Assembly (NCBI RefSeq): GCF_900964775.1
Contig: NC_041821.1
Coordinates: forward strand, 10,241,394 to 10,305,393
From: Scleropages formosus
Taxonomy: Eukaryota > Chordata > Actinopteri > Osteoglossiformes > Osteoglossidae
Reading direction: 5' to 3'
DNA length: 64,000 bases
The notes beneath the pieces were generated by a model. That model did no database searches, had not been told where the DNA came from, and was given only the letters and a program-made list of their open reading frames with translations. Position 1 is the first letter of the stretch; each line of letters starts with the position of its first letter. Positions 1 to 12,815 of this stretch are shown one piece after another. The position numbers and the translations under genes were made by a program.

Positions 1-350
1 CGTCCCGGGCCCGTGTCCAGGAGGCAGCGCACGCAGGAGGCGGACACCTGGAGACACACCGGCTCATTCTGGAGGGTTGAAGAGAAGTCGTTGCCACTTA
101 ACGCTCCACCATTCCCGTGATGTTTGGGCCTACGAATCTCTGCCACTATCCAGGGCAGCATAGCCATGGTGGTGAGCGGGTGAACAGGAAGTGAGCCCAC
201 CAGGTGAAGCCTATAGTGGATCTCCTCAACCCCCTCCTCTGATTCATTTTCCAGTGGGGCTGTCTGCTTCACCTGGTCATGCGTCTGGCTATTAGTCCAT
301 CCCTGGCTGGAATCACATTTTCCTTTTACTTCAAAGCAGAGTCCATCCAT
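1..350 (-). CDS. tbc1d1: TBC1 domain family member 1, first coding exon (partial, runs off left edge)
   Basis: Read on the minus strand, an ATG at 350-348 opens about 116 codons to the window edge. Residues 50-70 (LVGSLPVHPLTTMAMLPWIVAE) match the start of the N-terminal PTB domain of human TBC1D1 (LVGSLPVHSLTTMPMLPWVV). TBC1D1 is a Rab GTPase-activating protein, phosphorylated by AKT and AMPK, that controls GLUT4 vesicle traffic. An in-frame TGA lies two codons upstream of the chosen ATG, so this start is the first possible one in the frame. A good splice acceptor (pyrimidine tract, then AG at about 374-373) lies just 5' of it. The stretch before LVGSLP is 49 residues, about 25 longer than in human, and does not resemble the human N-terminus. 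The closely related TBC1D4 is the alternative, but adjacency to pgm2 favours tbc1d1. Confidence 0.9.
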   Translation of the reverse strand, partial: MDGLCFEVKGKCDSSQGWTNSQTHDQVKQTAPLENESEEGVEEIHYRLHLVGSLPVHPLTTMAMLPWIVAEIRRPKHHGNGGALSGNDFSSTLQNEPVCLQVSASCVRCLLDTGPG

Positions 351-1263
351 TTCTCAAGATATGAATGTCCTTCTCAGAAGAAACTACATGGACAGAAAAT
401 CAGAATACATTGATTATCATCCCTGTAAAATGTCCTTTATATTTAAATTGCAAACTTTACACAACCAATCATAAATTATGCATTTTGTAAAAACGTTAAG
501 GACTGATTTCATTAAAAAATCTCAGAATACTCATGACAATAACACTTAAAATGAGTTTGGCTGGGGGGATAGATGTAGGTAGATCTACATCTGGATCTAC
601 AATAGATGTAGTCTAAAAGTCCAACATCGTTTACGATGGCAATTTTTTCGGTCTGGGTAAATAAAAGTTGACAAGCAACTGCGAACTGGCTCAAGAGTGC
701 CAGTGCTCTCTCTCGCTCTCTCACACACACAAAACCCAACAGCATATTTATAAATCAGAAGAGGCTCTCTGGCCTGCAAGGTCATTGCTGACACCCTGCC
801 TATTTAACCATCCATGTTTACTCTCTGGGAACAGCTGCTGAGAACTGCAGAAGCCCTTTGGCGTCCAGCAATGACAAATCACGCAAAGAGTCAGTCTGAA
901 GCATTTACACATGTGATCTAGAGAAAAACACGTCTTCATAAATAAATGAGCCAGTGCTGCTCAGTGATGTGCAACGTCTCATAAGCTGCATTTCCTCGAG
1001 GGCGCACTGTGACTGAACAAGTTCTGCGAACCCTCATTTCTAATGGACGTCCTCGAAAGCCCTTGGCTTTATTGCGAGGTCCTTGGGAGAGAAAGAAAGA
1101 AAAAAAAACAGTCGCATGTCCTGTGTCATCAACTTTCCGGCGTTCAAATGTTCGAGAAAACCTGAAATGCGTTGAGCAAAATCGCATGACGACGCCGCGT
1201 GGAGAGAGAGACTCAGAGAGGAGGGGAGAAAAAGTCCAAGTTGTGCGAAAGATGAGAACTCAC
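351..1263. other. tbc1d1 5' intron
   Basis: This is AT-rich sequence between the first coding exon of tbc1d1 and its probable non-coding first exon. It contains short CT/CA-rich tracts near 703-730 and no other coding or repeat signal that I recognise. Confidence 0.5.
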
Positions 1264-1610
1264 CTAGAACCTACAGCACTCCTGTCTGAAATGCCCAGCA
1301 CCGTTGTGTGTGTGTGTGTGTGGGGGGGGGGGTGAGCGAGGGATCGAGCGATCGCGCCGGTTCCGGGTGCTGACAACGGCACGGGGGGCTCCGTCCACCT
1401 GGCCTCCGCGCAGCGCTCTGAAAGTGAAAGCCCAGGCTCGTCGCGGAGGAGCTCGACTCCTCCATCCGCAGGCTCCTCGCTGGAGACGTCGAGATGTTGA
1501 CACACAGCAGACGGGACGGCTCCTGCTCGCCCCAACACAACACGGTCCGGCCACCAATAGGTGCAGCAGTGCAGGTCAGGTGTAGAAATTCCTCCACAGT
1601 CCAACACCGG
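1264..1610 (-). promoter_or_regulatory. Putative non-coding first exon and CpG-rich promoter of tbc1d1
   Basis: The stretch is GC- and CpG-rich against AT-rich surroundings. On the minus strand it ends in a consensus splice donor (CTAG|GTGAGT, exon edge 1264). Reading frames here match no known protein and cross a (GT)n/poly-G tract, so a 5' UTR exon is the simplest reading. Its position and strand fit tbc1d1, whose first coding exon at 350 is preceded by an acceptor. The transcription start is not determined. Confidence 0.5.
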
Positions 1611-2008
1611 GGGGGGAGAAACGGTAATTAGGAATTATTATCAATCTCTCTCCCGTTCATCGTCAATAACATCCGTAAAACACGTTCGATTACCGACTTT
1701 GATTGAATGAAAGGATGCGATTGCGCGTTGTATTCTCTTTATAATAATAACGAAGCCTCACTCTTTCTACCGAAACAGTAAAAAAAAAAGAAAAAGAGAG
1801 AAACGAAAATTAGAACAAGGGTCTTTCAGTTTCCCTCCTCGGCGGAGTTATTGTGTTGCCTGTGCGCTCGGATGACAGGTGCCGCGGCTTTTCACGCTCT
1901 TTTACCTGCCCGGTCTTGTGTTCCGTTTGTTTTCGGTCAACCCCCCCACCCCCCAGAACCGCAGTGGACGGATGGTGAGGAGGGAGCACTGTGTAGCCTG
2001 TGCAGAGC

Positions 2009-2110
<102 letters not shown>

Positions 2111-2547
2111 TTCCCCAACCGAGTGTCAGACCCCTTCCCGGGCTATTAATATCCCACCACAGAGCCTCAGATACAAAAGAGCCCCAGATCCATAGACAGA
2201 ACCTCTCCTGAGGATGGGTTAGTGGTGCTCTGCATCTATAGGGGACAAACACACTTCTGGGAAGCAGGGATGATTCCACATTATTGTGGGGGGAAATTAA
2301 TGGGAAAAAAAAAGATGTTCAAGCATCTGCTGGGACCTGTAACCAAATTGCTTCTTCCCAGAACATCCTTGTCTTATCTCTTTTGTCGTTGTACTCAGAA
2401 CTCTACTTGCACATCACTTACTTATATCTGGATCTCCTGTAATTATTTGGTGGATCTGGGACTGAAATGTGGAACTGTGTTCACGTCTGTCACGCTGCTT
2501 TATTACACAGAGCAAAAAAAAAGGGCACATTTTGTTAACAACTCATC

Positions 2548-2553
2548 TTTATT
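2548..2553 (-). terminator. Candidate poly(A) signal of pgm2
   Basis: AATAAA on the minus strand, about 1.2 kb beyond the pgm2 stop codon. Another AATAAA (2839-2844) also lies in this AT-rich stretch, so the actual 3' end is uncertain. The AT-rich interval 2550-3738 is read as pgm2 3' UTR; no other gene is seen in it. Confidence 0.35.
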
Positions 2554-3738
2554 TAAAACATCGAGATATCTATAAAGGGAAGCCTATTTTAAATGGTTAA
2601 ATTACTCTAACAAGTACAGGCATAGGAAAGGTAGAAAAAAAAAAAAAAGTATATTCCAACTCACTCTATTGGCTTTTGATTAAAGTGCAATTAAAAATGT
2701 TGTAGACCTGCTTTAACAGTTCTGCTCTCTACAAAGTCATGAATTAAAGTGTTCAAATGACTTCTTTGCAAAATTTGTTTAGTTCCAGTATTGAATTTAG
2801 TACTGCTCTTGCTGCTGAATTCCACTTACATGAAAACCTTTTATTTACTAATATAAAGCTAAATAATGAGGACTTCCTGCCTGCACAGAAACTGTTTTGT
2901 GCAGTAATAGAACAGTGTGTAATAATAAGTCTAATGGAATGTTTCATTTCAGATTACTGTCTTTATATTGTATGCAGTTACAAATCTGCATATTGTTGAT
3001 CTCTTATTCTGGAGTTTACAGAAACATCCACACAATACAAATTGTGAATGATGCAATGCAAACTTAGTAAACCTCACAATGCTTAAAACGGAAACTGAGG
3101 ATATATTTTAATTCTTGTCAAAATGGACTTTTTGCACAAAAGATGTGACTACGTGAAAGTCTGCAGACATGTTGGACATGTTCTACTAAAGTTATGAACA
3201 AATATTGTGCAGCAGGGGCCAAATTAAAAAGGGGCAATATATTTCACAAGAGTGATTTTACAAGATGTTAAATTTCAAGGATCCATTTTGTAAGACCTGA
3301 AACTGAAACATGTCAATTCAGCTGTACAAATAGGAAAATACCAGGAAAAGTATAGTAACTAGATACTGAGTTCCTTTTAATTTGCACTTCCAGAAATATA
3401 TTTATCCTCTGTCAACCACACCCAGTCCAATTATTAATTGAACACAGAGGGCAAATTACTAAGACAATGCAATTTTTGTGGCAATTCCTGCAAAAAGCTA
3501 CATATTATCAGGACTTAAAACTGCAGAATTTTTAAGACATGTTAAGACAGGTCACCTGAAACACAACCTGTGCGAAATACAATCAAATTTTTAAAAATAA
3601 AAAAATACTGGTCCATTCTCTACAATTGCTCGGTTGACAAAGATCCTGGTATGAAAGGTAAATGAATTAAAGGCATTTCTGTTACAGGTATACAGTTGTT
3701 GATGGCAGCTAATACAGGCACACTGTGTACTACAACTG

Positions 3739-6700
3739 TTACTCTGGCCTTGGTTTTAACTTGTTCTTCTCTGGTTCAAAGAAATATTGCACAATGGCAT
3801 CCACCAAGTTGTCCAGCTCTGCCTTCAGCTGTTTCACATCACTGGAAGGAAAGCAACAGGTGTTTAGAGATGAGCTGGGCCATTCCAGACCTCATAGTGC
3901 ATTAGTCCTGCGATAGCTCCATTTCAACACAACAATTAAAAAATAAACATTTTTAAACCGTAAAGCAAATGGGTCATTAATTAAGCGTGATAAGCCTTAA
4001 AGTTGAGAGAACAAATTAATGCAAAAAAATTGTAAATTACATTTAGATTTTTGCACCATCTAGTGACTGACTAAACCAGCTACAGCTTCTTTAATCACTG
4101 CTGCATAATAACATACTCGATATTAAGTTTCATTAGGAGCTTTCTTGTAGAAACACTATATAGAATCCCTGTTTTCCATGAATCTAAAGCCAAAAGGGAA
4201 CAAAAGATGACGCCCGATACCTGTTCCCAGGTGCAGCACACAGTTCAGTGTAGTACTTGATCTTAGGCTCAGTCCCACTGGTCCTCATAGTAGCCACACC
4301 CCCATTGGAGAAGGTGAAAGTTATCATCTGACTGCTCCTGCTGGTAGGCAACGTCTAGGAACACACGAGAAGGACAAGACGTGAGCTTTCCAGTCTGTTC
4401 TCTAACTGCTGAGCCAAGTAAACTGCCTGCCAAAAATCAAAGTGTACAGCTTTCTTATCCGGCTGGCTGCTGTCGTAGCCGGTCGTAAGGTCCCGCACTG
4501 CAGATACTGCAAACTCCCCACACTCCTTGGGGTATGTGTCCTTTCCGATGTAGTTGCGCAGTCGCTCAAACAGCTGCTGGATTATGTCCTGATCGTGACA
4601 GATGAAGTAGGAGTTCTTGCTGATGTGGTAGCCATACCTGTAGTTAAGAGACACATGGAAAGCTCTGAATGATCAGTGCTACAATGCTGCATGTGAATTT
4701 CGTACATTACTGTGCTTCACATGCGTTAACGTAACATGTTCCATTAGCAAAACAGGACAGCTGCAATAACCCATATGGTGGGAAGGGGTCCCTTGTGGGG
4801 ACGAGTCACTCACTCATCAAAGATGGCATTGAGTTTCTGGGTGAGGGTGGTACCCTGTGTCACTAGGTAAGACGTGAGCTCCGCAGTAATGGCAGCTGCG
4901 CTGACACCATCTTTGTCCAACACAGCTGGGCAGCACATGTAGCCTAAGGGATGGAGGAAAGACATTTCATTCTATCGAGTACAAAGGGCAGAAATCCAAG
5001 CAAAATAAAAGCAATATGTAGCAAAAACAATTTTTTTTTTTTCCTTTTTAAAGTAACCCTTTCTTCATGCTTCTGGAGACCCACTCATATTAGCTTTTGA
5101 CATTTACAGGATGGTCAACGCTTTTCTGTCTTCTACAAACAAATTAACGTTTCTGTACCATAACTCACTGTATGCTTCCTAAAATTTGGAGAAAAAAGAA
5201 AAAAAAAAAAAAGGATTTTGGATATATTTGTAGCATGTCTAGGGATCTGTCCAAGTTCTGCCCCCGAAAATGTGAAGTGATTTAAAAACAGAATGTCTTC
5301 ACTAAACTGGGACGCAACACTGCAACCTTCAGCTTGGGAGATACACAAAATGTGTTATCAAAAGCGGACAGAAATTTGACAAAATTTTGGATAAACCATA
5401 TTCACAGCCATTTAGCATGCCAGCCTGTGCGTTAACCCAGTCCTGAGCGAATGTGCAGTACAGTACCTATGGCCTCCTCAAAGGCAAACAGCATGGTCTT
5501 TCCCTGGTCCAACAACTGCTTGGCCCTGTTGCCCATCCACTTGAAGCCAGTTAGGGTTTCCTTATACACGAAGGAACAAAATGTAACTTAAATAAACAAG
5601 ACTGACACAGAACGAGGAGAAGCAAAACCTCAGCTCTCACTTCATTTAATATCAGCAATGGGCAAAAATTAGAGGAAAGGCAAGAGCAAGAACAAAAAAA
5701 CTACAAAAGGCTTAATGTTCCAAAATTACGGTTCAGTAAACTATACTTACCCATTTCTCAGTAAGGGGACTTTAATGCGATAAATCCTATTTACTGTATA
5801 ATCCTTGTGATTTGGCAGTATGAAAGAATAACAAATCCAACATAAGAACCCAAGGCTTTTTGAAAGGGACGTAGGGCTTTACTGAAACCCTCCCATCTGC
5901 CAGCCATGGTACCTCGAAGTGGAATCCTTCCTTAAGTGCAATGGCTCTCAGGATCTTGGAGGACACGGTACTGGCCAGCATGTAGACATCCTTAAGAGCA
6001 GCTGGCTCTGGATGCCTCTCCTTCCAGCAGCGGAAGAGCCACCAGCCCAAGAGGGCACCAAGCTCATTGCCAGAGAAGACCCTCCACTGGCCACTGGTCC
6101 AAGAATGATCAGATACATCAAGGCAGAGGGTCATTCTCTGGATTTAATGTCAATCACAGTGCAAATGAGATCTACATTTATCTTGTAAGGCATGAACATC
6201 AGCTGCAATGTCTTGAGAACAGTCAGGATCAAGACATGGGCACAAACCAAGTCAAGTGTTTAACAAAAGTTTTAAAGTGCCTAGACAACCCCTGCTGTTG
6301 TACTCTGCCTGAAAGCTATGTGCTGAGAAGATAAAACAAAAAAAACTTGTGTTACTGGAGACAACTGCCTCAGCTACTGATAGCTCAGACAAGGGCTAAG
6401 AACCAACTGTGGTGGCCTGTGCCCTTACCTCTTCTGCTTCTCCGCCACTGCCAGGCGATCTGCATCAGGGTCATTGGCCAGAACCACAGTGGCCCCTTCT
6501 TTTTCGGCCAAAGCAAAGGACAGTGTCTGCAGGGGGCAACAGACACATATGCTTACACCTCCAGGGGCAATCAGGTCAATTTACCATCATGTAGTCACTT
6601 AATTACTGAACGAGTGCATGCCAGTTAATCAATCGTGCTTTATCCAAGTAACACTGGGGTTGTAGAAACCATAGTATCACACACACTAGGTATCTTACAG

Positions 6701-9700
6701 AGCAGGAAATTTAATATCAATAATGTTTTGAGACTGCAAGCAAGAAAATACACTACATCAAATCATTAATTCATGAATATCCCAAATAGAGAAAAAAAAA
6801 TGTATACAGTACATCTAAATTGAAACCAGTTTGCACTGGGGTCACATTTTAAATAATCGCTCCCTCCATTTAAGAAAGGTCTTAAAACTCATCTCTTCCA
6901 GACACTTCTTCAATGATCTCTTAGGTACATGTAATGCGTAAATGTTCATGCTCTATAACTCTGAGATCATAACTGTTCAATAACAAATAAACTTTCATGC
7001 AGCTACTCGTGTGATGTACATTGGTTCATATGGTGGAAAGTAACAAATTAACTGTGCTTTATAATCACACATCTGCATCTAAGTCTCTCTTTCTGCTAAT
7101 GTAGTGCACACATTATATTTCCTGAGATGTATGTCTCTTTGGAGAAAAGCATCTGCTAAATTAATAAATGTAAAATATAAGGACACAGTCCCTGTATCCA
7201 TGGAAACAGGACTCACCAGCACACCCTCCCCTTCCTCTGGGTTGGGGTACTTTACTGTGGGGAACTCAGGGTCAGGGTCTTTCTGTTCCACCACAGCAAA
7301 GGGAGGGCACAAGTCAAAGGCCTTAAACACAGACTGGACAAAAGTGTGTCCCACTCCGTGGACAGAAGTGTGGACGAACTTCACTTCTGAGCTCTTGTTG
7401 AGATCCCTGGAGGAGAAAGGAAAGCAGTTTGCATTTATTCTGCTGCTATGAACTAAAGCTTGTGTGCACCTCACCCTTTAAAGATTACACAAAAACACTT
7501 CAAATGAGGGGGCATGGTGGCGTGGTAGGTTGGACCAGGTCCTGCTCTCCGGTGGGTCTGGGGTTCGAGTCCTGCTTGGTGTGCATTGCGACAGACTGGC
7601 ATCCCACCCTGGGTGTGCCCCCTCCAGCCGTGCGCCCTGTATTGCCGGGTTAGGCTCCGGCTCCCCGCGACCCCACTGGGGACAAGTGGTTTCAGATGAT
7701 GTGTGTGCGCACTTCAAATGAGTGAACAGATGAGTCTGATCCTCCTCTTCTAATAACAGAGAGGAGCCATACAGCTGTGTAGCACCACCCATTGCTTCAG
7801 AAAGGATTTACAGCAAGTTAATGAATCCTGTACTGAAACAAACTCTTGGATCCAATCTTTAGTCTGCGACCCACAGTGGTGTCAACATTAGAACCTTCAG
7901 CGGCTCATCAAAAGTACTCTCTCATATGCATACACTATGGACACACAAATGTGAAACCAGAATTTGTGTACAAACCAGAACTACACCTCCCTACTCAAGC
8001 TTAACAACCAAAGGGCATGCCAGTACAGCTTCCAGTTGTTCCGTTTGACCAGACTATCCTGACTTATTGCATAGCGCAGTATGTAATAAGGCAAAAGGAA
8101 TGTTTTTATTTTCAATTTCTGTGTTTATACTATATGCAGTTGTGACACAATTTTGCCCTTGATAAGACCTGTCATTACATATAATACTTGGCACCTTCTT
8201 AAAATATCTGATTTCATTGGCTTCGTTACATTTTAGTGCAAAATGTATAGAGCAGGAGGAGTGTGGGAGAGTGGTCTACATTAAGGAGGAAATCAAGGAG
8301 TAAAGATGGGTCTAGCCCAGCTCAGGTGGAGCAGCACCTGTGGAAGCAGTGCTGCTGAACTGCCTTGAAGTATTCCCTGCACATGTCCTCATAGGGATCC
8401 TTCAGCAGCAGGCTGTTGAGGGCCAAGTTCTCATCCCAGGATTGCGGCCAAGGCTCCAGGTTCTCACTGATGGCACTGGCAATCCCACAGTCATGAGGGG
8501 GAATGATCTGGGCCCCATTCTCCCAGTACACCTGTCACAAGACACCAACAGCATACAGATGAGTGTTAGGTGTGTTTGCCATGTAGTGTTTCTTCACTAA
8601 CACTATCCATCCATTATCATTACCCAATATAGGGTCGAGGTGGCCTGGAACCTATCCCAGCAGTACAGTGTACAAGGCAGAATATAACCCGGATGAGAGA
8701 CCAGAACATCACAAGATACTCACACATACTTATTCAATCACCCATTCACTCACACAAATTTAGAGACAGCAAATAACCAGAAACACAGGTCTTTGGACTG
8801 TGGGAGCACTGAAACGAAATGCACACAAACACAGGGACAACGCACAAATTCTACACCGACCGAGCTGGATTGGAACCCATGGCCAAACACACAGCCCAAG
8901 AGCTGTGAGGCACCAGTGGTACCCACTGCACTGCCCCAGTAACAGTATTAAGAGTAGAAGTATGCATTTATATACTGTGAACACTGATTTACAGTACTTG
9001 TGTATTTCTGCTTGTACACATTATGTCCTTCTAACATGGACAAAGTAAACAAAGTTCTAGGACCCACCTTGTAGCCGTTGTCCTGTTTGGGGTTATGGGA
9101 TGCTGTTACCATGATTCCAGCACAGAGAGACAGGTGGGAAACAGCAAAAGGCTGGGGGGGGGTCAGAAAAACAAATGCAATATAAGGCTTAGGCAAACAT
9201 TTCTGTCTGGTGTGGGTGGAAAAACAACCAGAGAGAAATCACTAAACAGTGAAACGTCACTTTGCACACCAAACCTTTTCAAAATTTTTGTAAATCAGAT
9301 ACAAAGAAGGAAAAATAAAGACATGTAGAATAGGCAGCATCTCAAAGGAGATAATAAATATGGATGAGAAATTCATCAATATTCACATTTGTAGGGCTTA
9401 AGGGTTATAAATACTCTTGATAACTAGAAATGTACAAGAAATTCAAACTAATTAGACATTAGAAATGTCTTCAGAGATGTACAGTAATCTCAGTTAATTG
9501 CTGTAAAATAATAGAATAAATGTACATCTCTACAGACACCTTTGCCTGTTTTCATCAGTTTACATTTACTGATTTAGCAGTTGGTGATCCCCTGGTTATC
9601 CCCTGGTTTCCACTCCTTATGCATGGAGCTTTTTGTGACAGCTCCATCGGTGGAGTGTTGGAAATTAGGCCAGCATTGCCAATTAAACTCCAACCCCTCA

Positions 9701-12700
9701 CACCATCGACCTCCGGTACCGCATACCGTACCAAGTCATGTCTAGCCCTAAAAAAAGATTATTTCATAAATCTTATGATTATGACCAGTGAAACAAAATG
9801 AGCCATTATCCTCACGGTTGTTTGTGTCTATCGACTGCTTATAGGAGCAGAACTGCAGCACACTTATTCCCCGCTACAATGCACATCTGCATGTGTGATG
9901 AGTCATCATTCCAGCTGTATATAAACCTGCTTAATTCTGAATAGCCATAATGTGTTAGGGCGAACCAGTAAACGGGATAAAGATTTTACAAGGAAAATCA
10001 TCTCATCTCGCTCACTCACTCGTCCACCTCAGGGTGACAGCGGTTGGGAGCCTGTCCCAGAAGCACGTGCCTACATAGAGTCACCAGTGCATCCGAAATA
10101 CACGTGTTTGGACTGCGGGAGGAAGCCCAGGCGAACACTGGTAGAAAAATCAAACTCCACACAGATTGAGCTGCATTCAGACCTACTTTTTCCATTTATT
10201 TATTTAGCTGGAGCTTTTCTCCAAAGTGACTTGCAATGATTTACCCATTTATACAGCTGGGTAACCGTAAATAAAGCAATTTAGGCTATTCAAATCTGCA
10301 GCCTTTCGATTTGAAGGTGGCAGCTCTGACTGCTACGCTACCAGCTACCCCAACCTATGCTCCACTATAACAGTGAACCTATAAAATTCTCACCCCTGCA
10401 TGTAGTTTTATTTTTCAAAGAAGTGATTTGCTGTTGTTTGACAATCATCACTGAAACTGTAGCCAATATTGCAAAAAACTAAATATGAAGGTCCTTGAGG
10501 TGACCGAATTACATAAATAATATTATTTAGCCGATGCCTTCGTCCAAGTAGACTTAAAGGGAAAAGCATTTGTGAGAAAACTTACCACAAACGGCGTAGG
10601 CGTGATGTCGTGGAAGAGGTAAACAGGAACACCACGGCTTATCATGACTGTAGCAGCTAGAGTTGCAAACCTCTTGCTGCAGCCCCCGCTGGCTGGGTGT
10701 GCCCGAGCATCGAAGCCAATAACAACACCCCTTTCCTTCAGGTCCGGGAAGCTCTTCTCCAGATAGGCACAGAAGCCCTGAAAGGATATCACTGACACTG
10801 TGGCTCAAAGTAGAGTCTTCTTGAGAGCATGGTCATTGTACAGTACTCAACTGACCATATGTGCAGTGGTAAAAACCCTACCGTGTAGTTGTTTCCCACA
10901 ATATAAGAAAGCCAGGGCCTTGATTAGTGACATGATTGCTTTGCACAACACTGTATGCTTACAGGGTGACATGACAGGCCAGAGTGTGCAGCAGATACAA
11001 AAAGACAGGTCTATCTCAATGAGCAGTGACACCTGGATATGCCACAGACTTTCTTACTTGGGTGGTCTGGATGATTGTCAGATCGTTCATGCAAGAGACA
11101 CCAGGCCCCATGGCGGCCCTCAGCCCCGCTGTCCCAAACTCCATCCGGGCCCCAAAACACTTCTGCAGCTCCTCCAGTGCACCATCTTTCACCATCTTCT
11201 GCACTGCAGCCAAGGTCTTGGGGTTCTACAGCCAGAGGCACGCATGGAATTAGCAAAGACAAAGGTGTTTAAGTCAAATTCCATAGTAGTAAAGATGTAT
11301 TATAAATTATAAATACAATGTACTTTACATAGTGAAGTCATGACTGCCATCAGTGCAGTGGTCTGACACAAACACACATGGGAGCCCCCCAAGCAGTTGC
11401 ATGGAAGAAAGACAAACTAACTCAGTTACACATCATGTTCACTCAAGCACACCACTGAAATTAAGTTTGTTTCTCCATCAAGGTTTGTTTTACCCTGTTG
11501 TCACTATTTATCTATCATCTTTTTCCAATACTATTAAACCTTCTTTCTTCAACATGAAGGCAGAATTAAAATGACATGTATTATTATAGGTTTAATTATA
11601 GGATACAAAAGAATATAACAAAATGCAGTACACTAGTACTCACTCAGTAAATGTGAATGAGAAGTGAGTCAGTGGAGGAAGTTGCAACATAACAGGATAC
11701 AACTTTGCAATGAACCGTACAGTTTCATCTACTGAACCAAAGATAAATTAATGTACATGTTCATATGCTATACAGTGAATACACTGAAGGAAAAATGTAC
11801 AGTCTGTGAGCCTACATTATGGTTTTGCTTTTATAACAGAGACTTGGCTGCACTTCTACATTTCGCACTATACAGTACAACACAATAAGGGCTGTAAAAG
11901 GGCAAAGGTAAGCAGGGTCAAGAGTAATCCATCAAAATTTTCCACATTTAGGAAATAATTGACTGATAAAAATAACAATGGGAGCAAGAACCCCGTTAAC
12001 TTCCCAGTGCCATCTTTCCCAACTTCCCACAGCTATGAAAATTTGGATCTTCATGGGTCCACTTAATTCAACCCATATGAACACAGGCCAGACAACCCTT
12101 TAAAACCATGCACATGCTTTTCTCTAAAGGATCTAATCTGGTTAGCCATGAGGGGCTTGTTAATTTAATTCCCTTTCCCACTGCATTTGGTTAAATGCCT
12201 CAGCCCCATCCACTGGAAATGCTGAGCTTCTTGTGGACCGTTTCACATGGCAAGAAGCATGACCACCCTAGATAGGATGCACATTACTTTGATTACCAAA
12301 ACAAAAGTACCACACACCTGGAAATGTGTACATGAACACAGAAATGCATACAAATAAAAATAATACACATCTCTCAGTGAAGTGTGTGATTGTTTCCCCC
12401 TGTCACATTACATATGGATCATTTACCAGCCACCATGTTTTGGTTATGGGCTCATATGCTTAACACCAACGTAATCACATTCCTTAATTTCAGCAATGAT
12501 GGAACTGTTTTCAAATAAAGCAATTTCGTACCTGAAATACGAACAAAACTGCACATACGTATCAAGGTGGTATAATCAAGCAGCCCTTACAAAATTGCTT
12601 TAGCATCCGATTAAAAGATTACCATTTTAACATCATGGTTATGACCAGCTTCCTAAATATCCGTTATATTTTAATTATAATACCATGGTATTTTAGTGTA

Positions 12701-12815
12701 GAGCATGGCACAGCAGATTGATCATGATTCACTGACTCACCTTATCTAATCTCAACCACTGTACAACAGCCTCGTCCAATTTGGCATCACCCGTGCTCAC
12801 CACCTCCTTGTCCAT
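3739..12815 (-). CDS. pgm2: Phosphoglucomutase 2 (13 coding exons, complete)
   Basis: Encodes a cytosolic phosphopentomutase/phosphoglucomutase of the alpha-D-phosphohexomutase family (ribose-1-P to ribose-5-P, glucose-1-P to glucose-6-P). Exons, 5' to 3' on minus: 12741-12815, 11058-11225, 10586-10777, 9068-9151, 8338-8531, 7217-7406, 6429-6526, 5913-6093, 5467-5560, 4814-4943, 4448-4637, 4221-4354, 3739-3841. All introns are GT-AG and phases match throughout, giving 610 aa (human 612). All four active-site loops are intact: phosphoserine loop TASHNP (161-166, Ser163), metal loop DPDADR (320-325), sugar loop SGNEL (341-345) and phosphate loop RTSGTEPK (556-563). The start is the ATG at 12815, opening [18 protein letters not shown]2L1 is the main alternative, but adjacency to tbc1d1, as in human 4p14, favours pgm2. 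Confidence 0.97.
6850..7180 (+). repeat. Interspersed repeat ending in a LINE/SINE-type 3' tail (pgm2 intron)
   Basis: The stretch ends in AGAAAAGCATCTGCTAAATT followed by AATAAATG, a tail also found at 19205-19240 and 51775-51850 and at the tail end of the dispersed tRNA-SINEs in this window. The preceding part contains ACTCATCTCTTCCAGACA, which resembles the 3' end of fish non-LTR retrotransposon copies. The left boundary is approximate. Confidence 0.5.
7509..7709 (+). repeat. tRNA-derived SINE, family A, with perfect 13-bp target-site duplication (pgm2 intron)
   Basis: Contains a box-B-like GGGGTTCGAGTCC in its head and a conserved body. It is flanked by identical 13-bp repeats, cacttcaaatgag, at 7496-7508 and 7710-7722, which are the marks of LINE-machinery insertion. 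Other copies of the same family in this window are at 37385, 38433, 45784, 54989 and 57988. Confidence 0.9.
8605..8941 (-). repeat. tRNA-derived SINE-like repeat, family C (pgm2 intron)
   Basis: The right end, read on minus, starts with a tRNA-like head including GGGTTCCAATCC (box B type) and ends near a CATCCATCC-type tail at the left. Related copies lie at about 10019-10185, 40490-40790, 46598-46800 and 47290-47375. It is old and diverged. Confidence 0.65.
10019..10185 (-). repeat. Family C repeat, truncated copy (pgm2 intron)
   Basis: Shares blocks such as TTTGGACTGCGGGAGGAA and the CTCCACACAGATTGAGCTG type with the copy at 8605. The tRNA-like head is lost, apparently replaced by the adjoining family B copy. 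Confidence 0.5.
10187..10352 (-). repeat. tRNA-derived SINE, family B (pgm2 intron)
   Basis: Read on minus it starts at a tRNA-like head (GGGGTAGCTGGTAGCGTAGC) and ends in a CTCCAGCTAAATAAATAAAT tail. An internal part is missing compared with the fuller copy at 62573-62785. Other copies are at 18198, 44772, 54730 and 55861. Confidence 0.75.

Noticed and set aside
10800-11312. 170-codon plus-strand frame over pgm2 exon 2
   Set aside because: It is antisense to a conserved pgm2 exon and intron sequence; no homology recognised.
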